A stretch of 64,000 bases of DNA from Adlercreutzia equolifaciens (GCF_029076695.1 NZ_JARFIK010000002.1:496001-560000), one strand, 5' to 3'. Numbered from the stretch's first letter, positions 52,083 through 61,307 are shown. The notes: generated by a model from the letters alone, not told the origin. Program-made: numbers and translations.

Positions 52083-53480
52083 CTACACGACGGTGATGGT
52101 GTTGCGAATCATGCCCATCCAACAACTGTAGGTGTAGGTGCCCGGCTCGGTGGGCGTGAACGTGACGGTGTTGCTGCCCGCCGTCAAAGGCAGATCAATG
52201 TCGAAAGGCGTGATAAGTATCTCGCTGTTGCAGCCATTGAGGGCGGCTTCCTCGGCAATAAAAGTCCAGGTGACAGGAATATCTGCCTTAACCTGCACAT
52301 CTTCGTAGCTGCCGGGCTGCACGTGGGTTGTTAGATACTGGGCGTCTCCCTGCACGGCGGCCACCTGAACGCCTTCGGGGGCCTCGGTGCCGGTAGCTGC
52401 CAGGGAAACCGTCGGAGTTGCCGGCAGGTTAAGGCCCGAGAGCGCCAGGCCGTTGCCGGCCATGAAAAGACCAAAGGCCACCAGCAAAATGCCCCCGGCC
52501 TGCATCATGAGGCGCCGTGCTTGGCTCTTAAGGGCGGAGGCGGCGATGCCGACGACGAGGACGAGGGGGATGGTGCCCAGACAGAAGAAAAAGAGCGAGA
52601 GGGCCCCTTCGACGGGACTGCCGGTCGAGACGGCGTAGAGCTGCATGGCCTGCAGCGGGCCGCAGGGCATGAACCCGTTCGCAAGGCCCAAAGCGAAGGG
52701 GCCTCGCGAGCGGAATCCGCGAGCCAGGGCGGCCATGCGGCGGGCAAGTTGACGGGGGAGCAGGGGCTCAAGCTTGCGAAAAGGGGAGACTCCCAGAGCG
52801 AAGGAGAGACCCATAACCACCATGGCAATGCCGGCAAGGGAGGCAACGGCCCCCTTGACAGGCACGGCGATGACGAGAGCCGAGCCCAGGAGGCCCAGAA
52901 GGGCTCCCACGGCGGTGTAGCTTGCTAAGCGGCCAGCGTTGTAGGCCAGGCTCGATAGTCCGCAGTGCCCCCATGTGCGTCGTCGAGAAGGCGCGGTCGA
53001 CGAGGGAGCCTTCTCGACAGCCGAAATGCTCTGAGCCAAATTGATGCCACCGCACATGGCAACGCAGTGGACCGAGGTTGCCACGCCCAGCAGAAAGAGG
53101 GCGACGAAGCCGGTCTCTTCGGCATCAACCAGCGGCACAGCCTGGAAGATGGCGCCGAGACCCAGTTGATGGGCGATGACCATAAGGCCTGCAACGATGA
53201 CAACCACTGCCAGCAGGTTGGTTCGGGAGGAGCGCGTGGGAACGGCGATAGTGTAGCCGGCTTTCTCGATGGCGCCATGGATGTCGGCAAGCGTGCAGGG
53301 GGCGCTGTAGGTGATGTGCGCTGTTTTCGAGGCCGTGTCCGCATGAGCCTCATGCACGCCCTCAAGGGCGGTGAGGGCCTGTTCAACGGTATTCTCGCAG
53401 GCTGTGCACATCATTCCTTCGACGGAGACGACAATGCTTTTGGAGTTTTTCGACGCCGCGGGGGCGAAAGACGCTGTCAT
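52083..53480 (-). CDS. HMA - TauE/SafE-like membrane - cupredoxin fusion
   Basis: This 465-residue protein has three parts. An N-terminal heavy-metal domain has GMMCTACENTVEQ (C25, C28). A membrane part has six to eight helices including CVAMCGGINLAQS and GFMPCGPLQAMQLYA, typical of the SafE/TauE-like cytochrome-biogenesis permeases. A C-terminal cupredoxin ends CNSEILITPFDI...YTYSCWMGMIRNTITVV with the copper-site CWMGM. The whole suggests movement of copper (or another metal) across the membrane. It starts three bases after the DUF2318 gene. Confidence 0.88.
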   Translation of the reverse strand: MTASFAPAASKNSKSIVVSVEGMMCTACENTVEQALTALEGVHEAHADTASKTAHITYSAPCTLADIHGAIEKAGYTIAVPTRSSRTNLLAVVVIVAGLMVIAHQLGLGAIFQAVPLVDAEETGFVALFLLGVATSVHCVAMCGGINLAQSISAVEKAPSSTAPSRRRTWGHCGLSSLAYNAGRLASYTAVGALLGLLGSALVIAVPVKGAVASLAGIAMVVMGLSFALGVSPFRKLEPLLPRQLARRMAALARGFRSRGPFALGLANGFMPCGPLQAMQLYAVSTGSPVEGALSLFFFCLGTIPLVLVVGIAASALKSQARRLMMQAGGILLVAFGLFMAGNGLALSGLNLPATPTVSLAATGTEAPEGVQVAAVQGDAQYLTTHVQPGSYEDVQVKADIPVTWTFIAEEAALNGCNSEILITPFDIDLPLTAGSNTVTFTPTEPGTYTYSCWMGMIRNTITVV

Positions 53481-53483
53481 GGC

Positions 53484-54119
53484 TTAGAAGTTCTTCCAAT
53501 TATTGAAGGCGCTGACGAAGCCGTCGAGCACTGAGGTGTCGAATGAAAGAACGCCATCGGATTCCGTAAAAGAAGAGGCGCTGATGGGCGCTGGATTGCA
53601 ACCGCCGCTGGCAATGCCTACCTGATCGAGGGAGAAGACGCTTCCGCAGTTTTGGCATTGGAGGCCGTCGGCGGTTTCCACGAAGTACGCGTAGGGCGAT
53701 CCATTGCAGACCTGGCAGGTGTTGAGGGCTGCCCGAGTTGTGCCGTCGGAGGCTTTGAGAGCCATAAACTCGACGGTGGTGCCGTTGGCATCGTAATCGA
53801 AGAACTGAGGAGTATGGGAGAGCGTTGAGGTGTCGATGGAGACGGTGCCGTTGACGGGCTGGAGCACGATGGCGCTCGGGTCGCCCTCAGTCGACGGGGA
53901 GGCAGCGGCCGAGTTCGACGCGGTGGTGGCCGTCTTAGGAGCAGCTGAGGCTTCGGAAGCGGTCAGATCAGCAGGCGCGGTGCCTCCGTTTGCGAGCGGC
54001 AAAGCGACGCTTACGACGGCAGCAAGAGCGATGACGATAGCTGCCAAGGGCAGGGGCCGCAGGAGGGGATGTCCGGTCTTTTGCGGGGAAGAGACGTTCT
54101 CGTGGGAAACCGAGGGCAT
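53484..54119 (-). CDS. Membrane-anchored DUF2318-type metal-binding protein
   Basis: This 211-residue protein has one N-terminal membrane anchor (LPLAAIVIALAAVVSVAL), a ~60-residue Ala/Ser/Thr linker and an extracytoplasmic domain with CQVC and CQNC pairs (TCQVCNGSPYAYFVETADGLQCQNCGSVFSLDQVG), as in DUF2318. The family accompanies iron/copper importers. It is the first gene of a two-gene operon with the HMA-cupredoxin protein. AAGGACG supports the ATG. Confidence 0.85.
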   Translation of the reverse strand: MPSVSHENVSSPQKTGHPLLRPLPLAAIVIALAAVVSVALPLANGGTAPADLTASEASAAPKTATTASNSAAASPSTEGDPSAIVLQPVNGTVSIDTSTLSHTPQFFDYDANGTTVEFMALKASDGTTRAALNTCQVCNGSPYAYFVETADGLQCQNCGSVFSLDQVGIASGGCNPAPISASSFTESDGVLSFDTSVLDGFVSAFNNWKNF

Positions 54120-54155
54120 GATCGTCCTTTCGTACTAACTTGTAGGGCAGTCAAA

Positions 54156-54174
54156 GTCTAGTGAATAAGTAGAC
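54156..54174. promoter_or_regulatory. Possible operator of the DUF2318 operon
   Basis: GTCTA (54156-54160) and TAGAC (54170-54174) are a short inverted repeat with a 9-base spacer, 37 bases upstream of the DUF2318 start. It is short, so this is tentative. Confidence 0.3.
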
Positions 54175-54297
54175 AATATGACAGGACGTCAAGAAGAATT
54201 CCACAAGAGCGGTTATGGAAAAAACCGAACGCCGGAAGAGGGGTGGGGCGATAGGGGGCGATTTCGCGTCCTCGGGTTGACGCTTCGTGCGGCGCTG

Positions 54298-54331
54298 AAA
54301 CAAAAACAACTCCGCCAGATTGACGGAGTTG
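54298..54331 (-). terminator. Rho-independent terminator of tRNA-Gly
   Basis: On the minus strand CAACTCCG and CGGAGTTG form a perfect 8-bp stem with a 9-base loop (54307-54331), followed by TTTTTG. Confidence 0.88.
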
Positions 54332-54341
54332 CGAGGTTTTC

Positions 54342-54415
54342 TGGAGCGGGTGACGGGAATCGAACCCGCGTTATCAGCTTGGAAGGCTGGAGTTCTACCA
54401 TTGAACTACACCCGC
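54342..54415 (-). tRNA. tRNA-Gly (anticodon TCC)
   Basis: On the minus strand the acceptor GCGGGTG pairs with CACCCGC, followed by T and an encoded CCA. The anticodon stem CCAGC/GCTGA-side carries the loop CTTCCAA, giving anticodon TCC. The T arm reads GCGGG-TTCGATT-CCCGT. Confidence 0.96.
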
Positions 54416-54492
54416 AAAATGTAGCCTGAACAGTATAGCGCATCGCGCCCCCTGCGCAACGAGAAAACAGAACTGCGTTGCAGGACGCCCTG

Positions 54493-54517
54493 TGAGACGG
54501 TTGGCTGTCTCAGTTTT
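54493..54517 (+). repeat. TGAGAC palindromic repeat, copy 3, terminator-like
   Basis: TGAGACGGTTGGCTGTCTCA (54493-54512) folds as an 8-bp stem with a TTGG loop and one G-U pair, and is directly followed by GTTTTT on the plus strand. No plus-strand gene ends just upstream, so as a terminator it would have no clear client. Confidence 0.65.
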
Positions 54518-54635
54518 TGACCAATTGGAATCGCGGTATCAACTGGGAATTGTCAGAGTTTTATTGCCCGTGGATCATTATATTAGCTTGCGCATAATCA
54601 AGTCATCACAGAGCTCTTGAAGGAGATGACTGATC

Positions 54636-57077
54636 ATGCGATCGACGAAAATAATCGCCACCATCCTCACGGTGCTGATGATGGCGATGTTTGTTCCCGC
54701 GACGGCTTTGGCAGACGCAGCTAATCCTACGTTCTCGGGCGGCAGCGGCACTGAGGACGACCCGTTCCTTATCAGCACGGTGGATGATCTCGCCGCGCTG
54801 GACGAGGCGGTTGAGAGAGGCAACGGGTTCAAAGACGAGTACTTCAAGCTGACCGACGACATCTCGTCGGGTTGGAATGACTTCCGCGGTGTGGGCAGCA
54901 ATTCAGATCCCACCACCGCTACGCCGTTCAGCGCCACGTTCGACGGCGCCGGACACACGTTGAGCGGGCTCACGCTCGACCAGGGGCTCTTCGCGTGCGT
55001 GAGCGATCTTGCGCACATAAAGAATCTGACCGTCGAAGGCACGGTGAACGCCCGGGCCGATAATGCGGGCATGATTGTCGGCAGTGTCGTGGACGGCGTG
55101 GGCTCCAATTTGGACGGCGTTGTTGCCCAATGCACCGCCCGGGGCACGGTGAATGGGGGCACCCACGCCAATATCGGCGGTATCGCGGGCAACGTGCAGG
55201 CCCATGTGCCCATCTCGTCGTGTCTGGCCGACTGCTCCATCACATCCACCGCCTCCGGCAATGCCAACGTGGGCGGCATTGTGGGTTTGGCTCCTGCCCC
55301 TTGGCTTACCTCCTGCACCTGGACGGGCACTATCACGGCAGCCGGCGACAATGTTGGCGGTCTTGTTGGCTCGGTAGAGGGAGCGTTGAGGAGCGAGTCC
55401 GCTTTTTCTGTGTCTGCCTCATACGTCGAGGGCACCATTGCGGGAGGCGCAAAAGTCGGTGGAGTCATCGGATCTGCCTCTGGCGATCAGCAGCGCTCGT
55501 CGTCCGACCTCACAATAAGCAATTGCCGTATTCAGGCCGATGTCACGGGGACGACCGATGTCGGTGGTGTGCTCGGCTATAACGATGCGGGAAGTGCGGG
55601 CATGTCCACCACTATCGACGATAATCTTCTCCAGGGAACCGTGACGGCGACGGACGCGACGAGCGGTTATGCGGGTGGCATCGTCGGATACGCGGTCACC
55701 GGCGCCAGCAAGAACAGAGGCGCCACCCCCTCCTTCAATGCCATTATTCTGGATAGCGTAACAGGAGGAGCCAACGCGGATGACGCGGTGCATGCGGGCG
55801 CGGTATGGGGCGGTTCGGATGACGGCATCAACAAGCCATCATGGAACTACACTTGGCGCCATATGCTGCTGAATGGATCCGAGGTTGTGACAGGCGGCGT
55901 CAGTAGTCAGAACGGAGAGGAAATCGGCCGTTGCCAGCTCTACGATGCTGCGGTCGTGCCGGAGCCCATGGATACTTGGAGCACCAATGTATGGACTATT
56001 GAGCCCGCGCATGCGCCTCTCTTGAACAACCTGCCCGCAGGTTCGCCTGCGCAGACCGATTGGCCTCCCTATCAGCCGATCGAGGTGGCCGACTCCGAGG
56101 CGCTGTCGCACCTTACCTACACCGGCGAGCCTTATACCTTCCAGAACCTCGATGTTACCTATAAGGGAGAGCCGCTGGCCTTCAATACGGATATGAGCAA
56201 GACTGATTACACCATTGTGATTACCGATAGCGCCGGCAATACGGTGGAGGAAGCGACGGATGCCGGCAACTACAAGCTGACTATCACCACCATGCTCCTC
56301 GGGAAGGCGGGCTGCAGGATAGCGCGCACCTACGACGTGTGCATTTTGCCTGAATCGCTGGCGGACGCCGAGGTGAGCGGCACCTTCCAGAAGACTTACA
56401 ACGGTAAGCCCCAAGTAGCCGATATACAGGTAGCACTCGATGGGCGTTCGCTGGTGGAAGGCACTGATTACGTGGTTCATTACACCGGAGACCACACGCA
56501 AGTAGGAACCTATCCCCTGGATATCGAGGGTATCGGAAACTACACGGGCAGCATCCCCGATTACTCGCTGGCCGTGGTGGCGGCCCCGTCGAGCGAGGAT
56601 CCAACAGCGCCCCAGAATCCCGATCCGACGCCGTCAACGGGAGATACCGATCCCGTTGATCCGACGCCGCCGGCAGGCGATGGCGATTCGACCGACTCGC
56701 ATGTGGATCCTGGCACTGATCCGGGGACGGATCCGACGCCGCCAACGGATGACAGCGAGGCGGCGGATCCGAGTACGCCCAGCGCTGACCCGGGCAATGA
56801 AGCACCGGCGGAGCCAGACGCAAACACCGAGGATGAGCCCGCGACTCACGAGGACGAAAGTTCGGCGAGTACGGGGAGTGCCTCGGAGACCGCTGGGCAG
56901 CAGCGCCAGACAACCTCCAAGAGTGCTTCTGCCGCTGGGGGACAAAGGACGCTTCTGCAGACCGGCGATACCGCTCCCGTAGCGGGGGCGGTGGCCCTTG
57001 GGACGGCAGCTCTGGCAAGCGCGGCGGCCGGTGCGGCGTTGCTCCTGGGTCGTCGAAACCGCAAGCAAGAGCGATAG
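54636..57077 (+). CDS. Large LPxTG-like surface protein
   Basis: This 813-residue exported protein has a clear signal peptide (IIATILTVLMMAMFVPATALA). The body has GLUG-like repeats (AGMIVGSVVDG, VGGIVGLA, VGGLVGSV, VGGVIGSASG, VGGVLGYN) to about residue 400. Two regions resembling bacterial MBG-type repeats follow (TYTGEPYTFQNLDVTYKGEPL; TYNGKPQVADIQVALDG). Then come a long Pro/Asp/Thr-rich spacer and a sorting signal LLQTGD, a hydrophobic stretch and GRRNRKQER. It would be sortase-anchored; no sortase gene is near. GAAGGAGA precedes the ATG. Confidence 0.9.
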   Translation: MRSTKIIATILTVLMMAMFVPATALADAANPTFSGGSGTEDDPFLISTVDDLAALDEAVERGNGFKDEYFKLTDDISSGWNDFRGVGSNSDPTTATPFSATFDGAGHTLSGLTLDQGLFACVSDLAHIKNLTVEGTVNARADNAGMIVGSVVDGVGSNLDGVVAQCTARGTVNGGTHANIGGIAGNVQAHVPISSCLADCSITSTASGNANVGGIVGLAPAPWLTSCTWTGTITAAGDNVGGLVGSVEGALRSESAFSVSASYVEGTIAGGAKVGGVIGSASGDQQRSSSDLTISNCRIQADVTGTTDVGGVLGYNDAGSAGMSTTIDDNLLQGTVTATDATSGYAGGIVGYAVTGASKNRGATPSFNAIILDSVTGGANADDAVHAGAVWGGSDDGINKPSWNYTWRHMLLNGSEVVTGGVSSQNGEEIGRCQLYDAAVVPEPMDTWSTNVWTIEPAHAPLLNNLPAGSPAQTDWPPYQPIEVADSEALSHLTYTGEPYTFQNLDVTYKGEPLAFNTDMSKTDYTIVITDSAGNTVEEATDAGNYKLTITTMLLGKAGCRIARTYDVCILPESLADAEVSGTFQKTYNGKPQVADIQVALDGRSLVEGTDYVVHYTGDHTQVGTYPLDIEGIGNYTGSIPDYSLAVVAAPSSEDPTAPQNPDPTPSTGDTDPVDPTPPAGDGDSTDSHVDPGTDPGTDPTPPTDDSEAADPSTPSADPGNEAPAEPDANTEDEPATHEDESSASTGSASETAGQQRQTTSKSASAAGGQRTLLQTGDTAPVAGAVALGTAALASAAAGAALLLGRRNRKQER

Positions 57078-57086
57078 GGGTTTGGC

Positions 57087-57851
57087 CTACTCCTCTTCCA
57101 TTCCGTCCAGATAGTTGCGCAGGGCCTGCATGCGGGCGTCCATGTCGGCGGCCACTTCGGCCAGGTCGGCCAGCTCCGCGGCCACGGCGGCGGCCGTTTC
57201 TTCGTCGAGGTCCTTCTTGTAGCGCAGCTGGTGTTCCAGCGAAGCCCAGAAGTTCATGGAGATGGTGCGCAGCTGCACCTCCACCTTCACCAGGCGCTTC
57301 TCCTTTTGGAGGAAGATAGGGGTCTCGATGATGAGGTGCAGGCTGCGATATCCGCTCGGCTTGGGATTCGCCACATAGTCGCGCCGCTCGATAAGCGTCG
57401 CGTCGTCTTGGGCCAGCAGGGCTTCGGCCAGGGTGAACATGTCCTCGGGGAAGGTGCACACCACGCGCACGCCGGCCACGTCGTAGATGTTGCGCTCCAC
57501 CGACTCCACTGACAGAGGGAATCCCTTGCGCACCAGCTTCTTCGCCAGACTGTCGGTGCTCTTCAGGCGCGTTTTGATGGACTCGATGGGGTTGCGGTCG
57601 TGCTGCAGGCCGTATTCGGCGTCCAGTACGCGAAACTTCGTCTCCACCTCCATCATGGCGCATTCGTAGTAAGTCATGAGCCGCTGGTAGGGGCCGAAGT
57701 TGCGCTCCATCATCTGCGCGAACTCGTCGCTTTCGGCAAGCCGCGCCACCATCTGCGAGGCAATCTCCTCGCGATGCCGCCGCACCAGATCGAGCATAGG
57801 AGTGCTGTCGCTGAAACGGGTGCTTCCGAGAGCATCATCAAGCAGGGCCAT
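57087..57851 (-). CDS. Small alarmone synthetase (RelQ/YjbM-type GTP pyrophosphokinase)
   Basis: This 254-residue single-domain synthetase of (p)ppGpp has the conserved DVAGVRVVCTF, NPKPSGYRSLHLIIET and KVEVQLRTISMNFWASLEHQLRYK. No hydrolase (HD) domain is present, so it only synthesises alarmone and may be allosterically or transcriptionally controlled. It is convergent with the surface protein gene (9 bases apart). Confidence 0.92.
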   Translation of the reverse strand: MALLDDALGSTRFSDSTPMLDLVRRHREEIASQMVARLAESDEFAQMMERNFGPYQRLMTYYECAMMEVETKFRVLDAEYGLQHDRNPIESIKTRLKSTDSLAKKLVRKGFPLSVESVERNIYDVAGVRVVCTFPEDMFTLAEALLAQDDATLIERRDYVANPKPSGYRSLHLIIETPIFLQKEKRLVKVEVQLRTISMNFWASLEHQLRYKKDLDEETAAAVAAELADLAEVAADMDARMQALRNYLDGMEEE

Positions 57852-57942
57852 AGGTTCTCCTTCTCCGCGTTGCTTGAACCCATTAACGCACAGGACGGGA
57901 AGGGGTGGCGCAAACTCCTCGGTTTATGCGGAACCTGCCTTT

Positions 57943-59181
57943 CTATCGGTTCCGTATGTTCGCCGAGGCGAGGGCAGCCAGGGCGCACAGTGCGGCGTCC
58001 AGCACCCAGAGCACCGTGTAGCTGCCTGTGGCTCCCAGGAGCACCCCGCCGAGCCACGCGCTGAGGAAGCCGCCGATCTGGTGCCCGAAGAACAGCACGC
58101 CAATAAGGGTAGCTGCCTCGGCCAGCGAGAACTGCTGGTTGACGAGGCCCGCCGTGGGGGACACGGTGGCGTCGCCGGTGAGGCCAAGGCCAGTGCTGAA
58201 CAAGATGGCCGTGGCGAGCGTCTTCGGCATGAGGAAAATGAACGCCAGCACCCACAGGGCTCGAAACCCGTAGTAGAACACAAGCAGTCGCCCCTTCGGC
58301 ACCTTCACCGACAGCCAGCCGGACAGAAGCGCGCCGAAGATGGTGGCGATGCCGTAGAGCGAGAAGGCCCAGGAGGCGCTGGTGGCGGGGATGCCGTAGG
58401 AGAGATATTGGGAGAACAGATGGGACTCGATGATGACCATATGGAACCCGCAAGTGCTGAACCCGGCCACCAGCAGTAGGAACGTGCGGTTGGAGAAGGC
58501 GCGGCGGAACAGGCCGGGGCTGGATTGGTCGGCGGTGCGGGGCGATTGCGAATCTTCGGGCGCATCACTTCTCCCGTCAGCGCTCGTCACCACGAAGGCG
58601 ATGGGCACAAGCGCTGCCACGGGTACAAGCAGCGTGGTGAGGGCGAACGAGGTGCCGCCGGCATCCAGGAGCCCCTGGATGGTGGGGGAGAGGACGAAGG
58701 CGCCCAGGCCGGCGGCGGCGTTGAGCATGCCGGAGATCATCATGGCCCGCTCGGGCCCCACGCGGCGCATGGCCGAACTGAGGATGAGTCCGAAGGCCAG
58801 GGCGCCGGCTCCCAGGCCGAACAAGAGCCCCAGCGAGCAAAAGAGCGCCCAGAAGTTGCGGGCAGCGCTCATGCCCACCAGGCTGGCTGCCAAAAGAGCG
58901 GTGCCGCACAGCAGAACGAACCGATTGGAGCGCCGCGCCGCCAGCAAGCCGAAGGCCGGCTGGGCTGCCCCGAACACCAGGTTCATCACGGCGATGCAGA
59001 AGCTCACGTCGGCGTAGGGCAGACCGCAGTGCTCTGAAAGCGGTGTGAGCAGAATGCCGATATCGCCTCGCAGGCCGGCGCCGACGCCGTAGAGCACGCA
59101 GGCAACCAGGCCGAAACCGATGGCGGCCGCCAGGCCCATCGACGCATTCTGGCGCTGCGGCGCACGTTGTCTTGATTGCAC
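57943..59181 (-). CDS. MFS transporter
   Basis: This 412-residue protein has about 12 helices (start GLAAAIGFGLVACVLYGVGAGLRGDIGILLTPLSEHCGLPYADVSFCIAVMNLVFGAAQPAFGLLAARRSNR) and a long central polar loop. The substrate is unknown. The GTG at 59181 follows AAGGAGG; a TTG 18 bases upstream would place that site inside the gene. It is divergent from a LysR regulator that probably controls it. Confidence 0.88.
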   Translation of the reverse strand: MQSRQRAPQRQNASMGLAAAIGFGLVACVLYGVGAGLRGDIGILLTPLSEHCGLPYADVSFCIAVMNLVFGAAQPAFGLLAARRSNRFVLLCGTALLAASLVGMSAARNFWALFCSLGLLFGLGAGALAFGLILSSAMRRVGPERAMMISGMLNAAAGLGAFVLSPTIQGLLDAGGTSFALTTLLVPVAALVPIAFVVTSADGRSDAPEDSQSPRTADQSSPGLFRRAFSNRTFLLLVAGFSTCGFHMVIIESHLFSQYLSYGIPATSASWAFSLYGIATIFGALLSGWLSVKVPKGRLLVFYYGFRALWVLAFIFLMPKTLATAILFSTGLGLTGDATVSPTAGLVNQQFSLAEAATLIGVLFFGHQIGGFLSAWLGGVLLGATGSYTVLWVLDAALCALAALASANIRNR

Positions 59182-59296
59182 GGGAACCTCCTTGGTCAAC
59201 TTTCGGAGGTTTATTCTCGAAGATGCGATACCATTAGTAAAACGAAACTATCTTATGTGGTGTTCAGATTTTCTAATAATGAGGGGAGGCTCATCG

Positions 59297-60172
59297 GTGG
59301 ATACGCGAAAGTACGAGGCGCTCAAGCGCATCGTGGAGCGAGGGCAGTTCTCGAAGGCGGCGCAAGATCTAGGCTACACCCAATCGGCACTCAGTCAGAT
59401 GATAGCCGGGCTGGAAGCGGAGCTGGGCCTGAAGCTTATCGACCGCACGCGCACGGGCAGCCGCCTTACCCTGGAGGGCCAGGAGTTGTTTCCCCTGATG
59501 GAGCAGGTGCTGAACGCCCAGCGCGCTGTGGCCGAGCGAGCGGCGGCCATCAATGGCCTGGAGACGGGCGTGGTGCGTATGGGCACCATCGCCAGTATTT
59601 CCGCCCATTGGCTGCCGAGTCTCATCCGATCCTTCGAGGAGGAGCACCCGGGCGTGCGCTTCGTCATCCATCAGGGCGACTACACGCTCATTCCTGAATG
59701 GATTCGCAGCGGTCTGGTGGATTTCGGCTTCGTGAACCCGGCGGCGGTCACCGGGCTGCAGACGCGCGTACTGAAGACCGGGGCCATGTCAGCGGTGCTG
59801 CCCGCCGGCCATCCGTTGGCGCGGCGGCAACGGGTGCCGTTGGAAGAGCTGGCGCGCGAGCCGTTCATCTTGCTGGAAGAGGGCGGCTACTACGAGCCCT
59901 TGGAAGCCTTCGCTGCTTGCGGTCTTGAGCCGCAGGTGAAATTCACCATCCACGACGATTACTCCATCATGGCCATGGTGCACGAGGGTTTGGGTGTCAC
60001 CGTGCTGGCCAACCTCATCATGGAGAAGTGCCCGTACCCCTTGGAGGTGCGGCCCACCGATCCGCCCATCACCCGCACTCTGGCGCTGGCCTACAAGGAC
60101 GAGGGCCGCCTCCCCATAGCCGCCAAGCGCTTCATGGCCCACATCGAAGCCGCAGCCGACACGCTGCCGTGA
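59297..60172 (+). CDS. LysR family transcriptional regulator
   Basis: This 291-residue regulator has an N-terminal winged helix (ALKRIVERGQFSKAAQDLGYTQSALSQMIAGLEAELGLKLIDRTRTGSRLTLEGQEL) and a full effector-binding domain. GTG 59297 lies seven bases after GAGGGGAGG; ATG 59279 is in frame but sits before that site. It is divergent from the MFS transporter gene across ~115 bp. Its stop codon is the first TGA of the palindromic repeat at 60170. Confidence 0.92.
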   Translation: MDTRKYEALKRIVERGQFSKAAQDLGYTQSALSQMIAGLEAELGLKLIDRTRTGSRLTLEGQELFPLMEQVLNAQRAVAERAAAINGLETGVVRMGTIASISAHWLPSLIRSFEEEHPGVRFVIHQGDYTLIPEWIRSGLVDFGFVNPAAVTGLQTRVLKTGAMSAVLPAGHPLARRQRVPLEELAREPFILLEEGGYYEPLEAFAACGLEPQVKFTIHDDYSIMAMVHEGLGVTVLANLIMEKCPYPLEVRPTDPPITRTLALAYKDEGRLPIAAKRFMAHIEAAADTLP

Positions 60173-60189
60173 GACAGCCAACCGTCTCA
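60170..60189. repeat. TGAGAC palindromic repeat, copy 4, shared stop codons
   Basis: TGAGACAGCCAACCGTCTCA. The first three bases are the LysR stop (plus strand); the last three, read on the minus strand, are the stop of the small convergent gene at 60187. The hairpin with its G-U pair is in the minus-strand orientation. Confidence 0.85.
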
Positions 60190-60405
60190 GGCCATTTCGC
60201 TCTCGTTCGTCTGTTCCATCTCGCGTGCTATTAGGTCGCGGGCGATGCCGAAGGCCTCGATACGCCGCGTTGCCAGGGTAATCTGAGACTTGTAGCGCGC
60301 GGGCTCGTCTTTGGCCTCCAGGGTCTTCTTCGTCTCGCGTAGTTTATGCAGCGTGGAGTCGATCTGGCGTAGCGCCTCGTTCAATTCTTTCTCGGTGTAG
60401 GACAT
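60187..60405 (-). CDS. Small coiled-coil protein
   Basis: This 72-residue protein is highly charged, with a helical heptad-like pattern throughout (EKELNEALRQIDSTLHKLRETKKTLEAKDEPARYKSQITLATRRIEAFGIARDLIAREMEQ). A modest AAAGAGA precedes the ATG. No family recognised. The coding pattern looks real but the function is unknown; it ends on the shared palindrome. Confidence 0.65.
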   Translation of the reverse strand: MSYTEKELNEALRQIDSTLHKLRETKKTLEAKDEPARYKSQITLATRRIEAFGIARDLIAREMEQTNESEMA

Positions 60406-60521
60406 GGCTGTCTCTTTCGTGCGGCCGGTGCGGATCAGGCTATTATAGGAAAGTGCTCGGGCGTGGCAAAGGCGGTTAGGTGCGAGCGCAGCAGAGGAAG
60501 ACCCGTGCTTGGGGAGGGCGT

Positions 60522-61307
60522 ATGCAGAAGCAGTTGTTAGCGGTTATTCCCGGCGAAGTGCCATGGGAGGTACGTGAGCTGGTGGGCAAGGCTCCCGTAT
60601 GGGATAGCTCTTGCTCGCCCGAGGCTCGCGTGTACTATGTGGAGCGCGCAGGCGGCTGCTATGTGAAGCGCGCTGCGAGGGGTTCGCTGGCGCGCGAGGC
60701 GGCCATGGCGCGCTATTTTCACGAACTGGGCCTCGGCGCCGAAGTGCTGCTGTATCTTTCGGGCGAGGACGATTGGCTGGTTACGGCGGCCGTGCCGGGG
60801 GAAGACGGGGTAAGCGATACGCATTTGGCCGACCCGCAGCAGCTGTGCGACGTGACGGCCACGGCGTTGCGGGCGCTCCACGAGTACGACTTCTCCGCAT
60901 GTCCCGTGCAAGACCGCACAGCCGAATACCTTGCTTTTGCCGAAGAAGGCTATCGTGCGGGACGCTTTGACGCCTCGCTCTTCACGGGAGGCTTCGCTTT
61001 CTCCTCAGCTAAGGAGGCGCATGACGTGCTGGAAGAGGGGAGGGGCGAGTTGCAGAGCCGTGTGCTGCTGCACGGCGACTACTGTCTGCCGAACATCATG
61101 CTGAACGCATGGAGGGTGTCCGGTTTCATCGATGTAGGCTGCGGGGGCGTGGGAGACCGCCATATCGATCTGTTCTGGGGCGTTTGGACCTTTGCCTTCA
61201 ATCTGAAAACCGATCGCTACCGCGCCCGTTTCCTCGATGCCTACGGAAGAGACAAGGTAAACGAGGAGCTACTGCGCGTCGTAGCCGCCGCCGAGGTGTT
61301 CGGCTAA
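60522..61307 (+). CDS. Aminoglycoside phosphotransferase (APH(3')-like) family protein
   Basis: This 261-residue kinase-like protein has the catalytic loop VLLHGDYCLPNIMLN (HGDxxxxN) and the metal motif FIDVGCGGVGDRHIDLFW. The N-terminal lobe (VYYVERAGGCYVKRA) carries the probable nucleotide-binding lysine. The family phosphorylates aminoglycosides, but distant members act on other substrates, so resistance cannot be claimed. ATG 60522 follows GGGGAGGG. A TATTAT box is at 60441. Confidence 0.82.
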   Translation: MQKQLLAVIPGEVPWEVRELVGKAPVWDSSCSPEARVYYVERAGGCYVKRAARGSLAREAAMARYFHELGLGAEVLLYLSGEDDWLVTAAVPGEDGVSDTHLADPQQLCDVTATALRALHEYDFSACPVQDRTAEYLAFAEEGYRAGRFDASLFTGGFAFSSAKEAHDVLEEGRGELQSRVLLHGDYCLPNIMLNAWRVSGFIDVGCGGVGDRHIDLFWGVWTFAFNLKTDRYRARFLDAYGRDKVNEELLRVVAAAEVFG

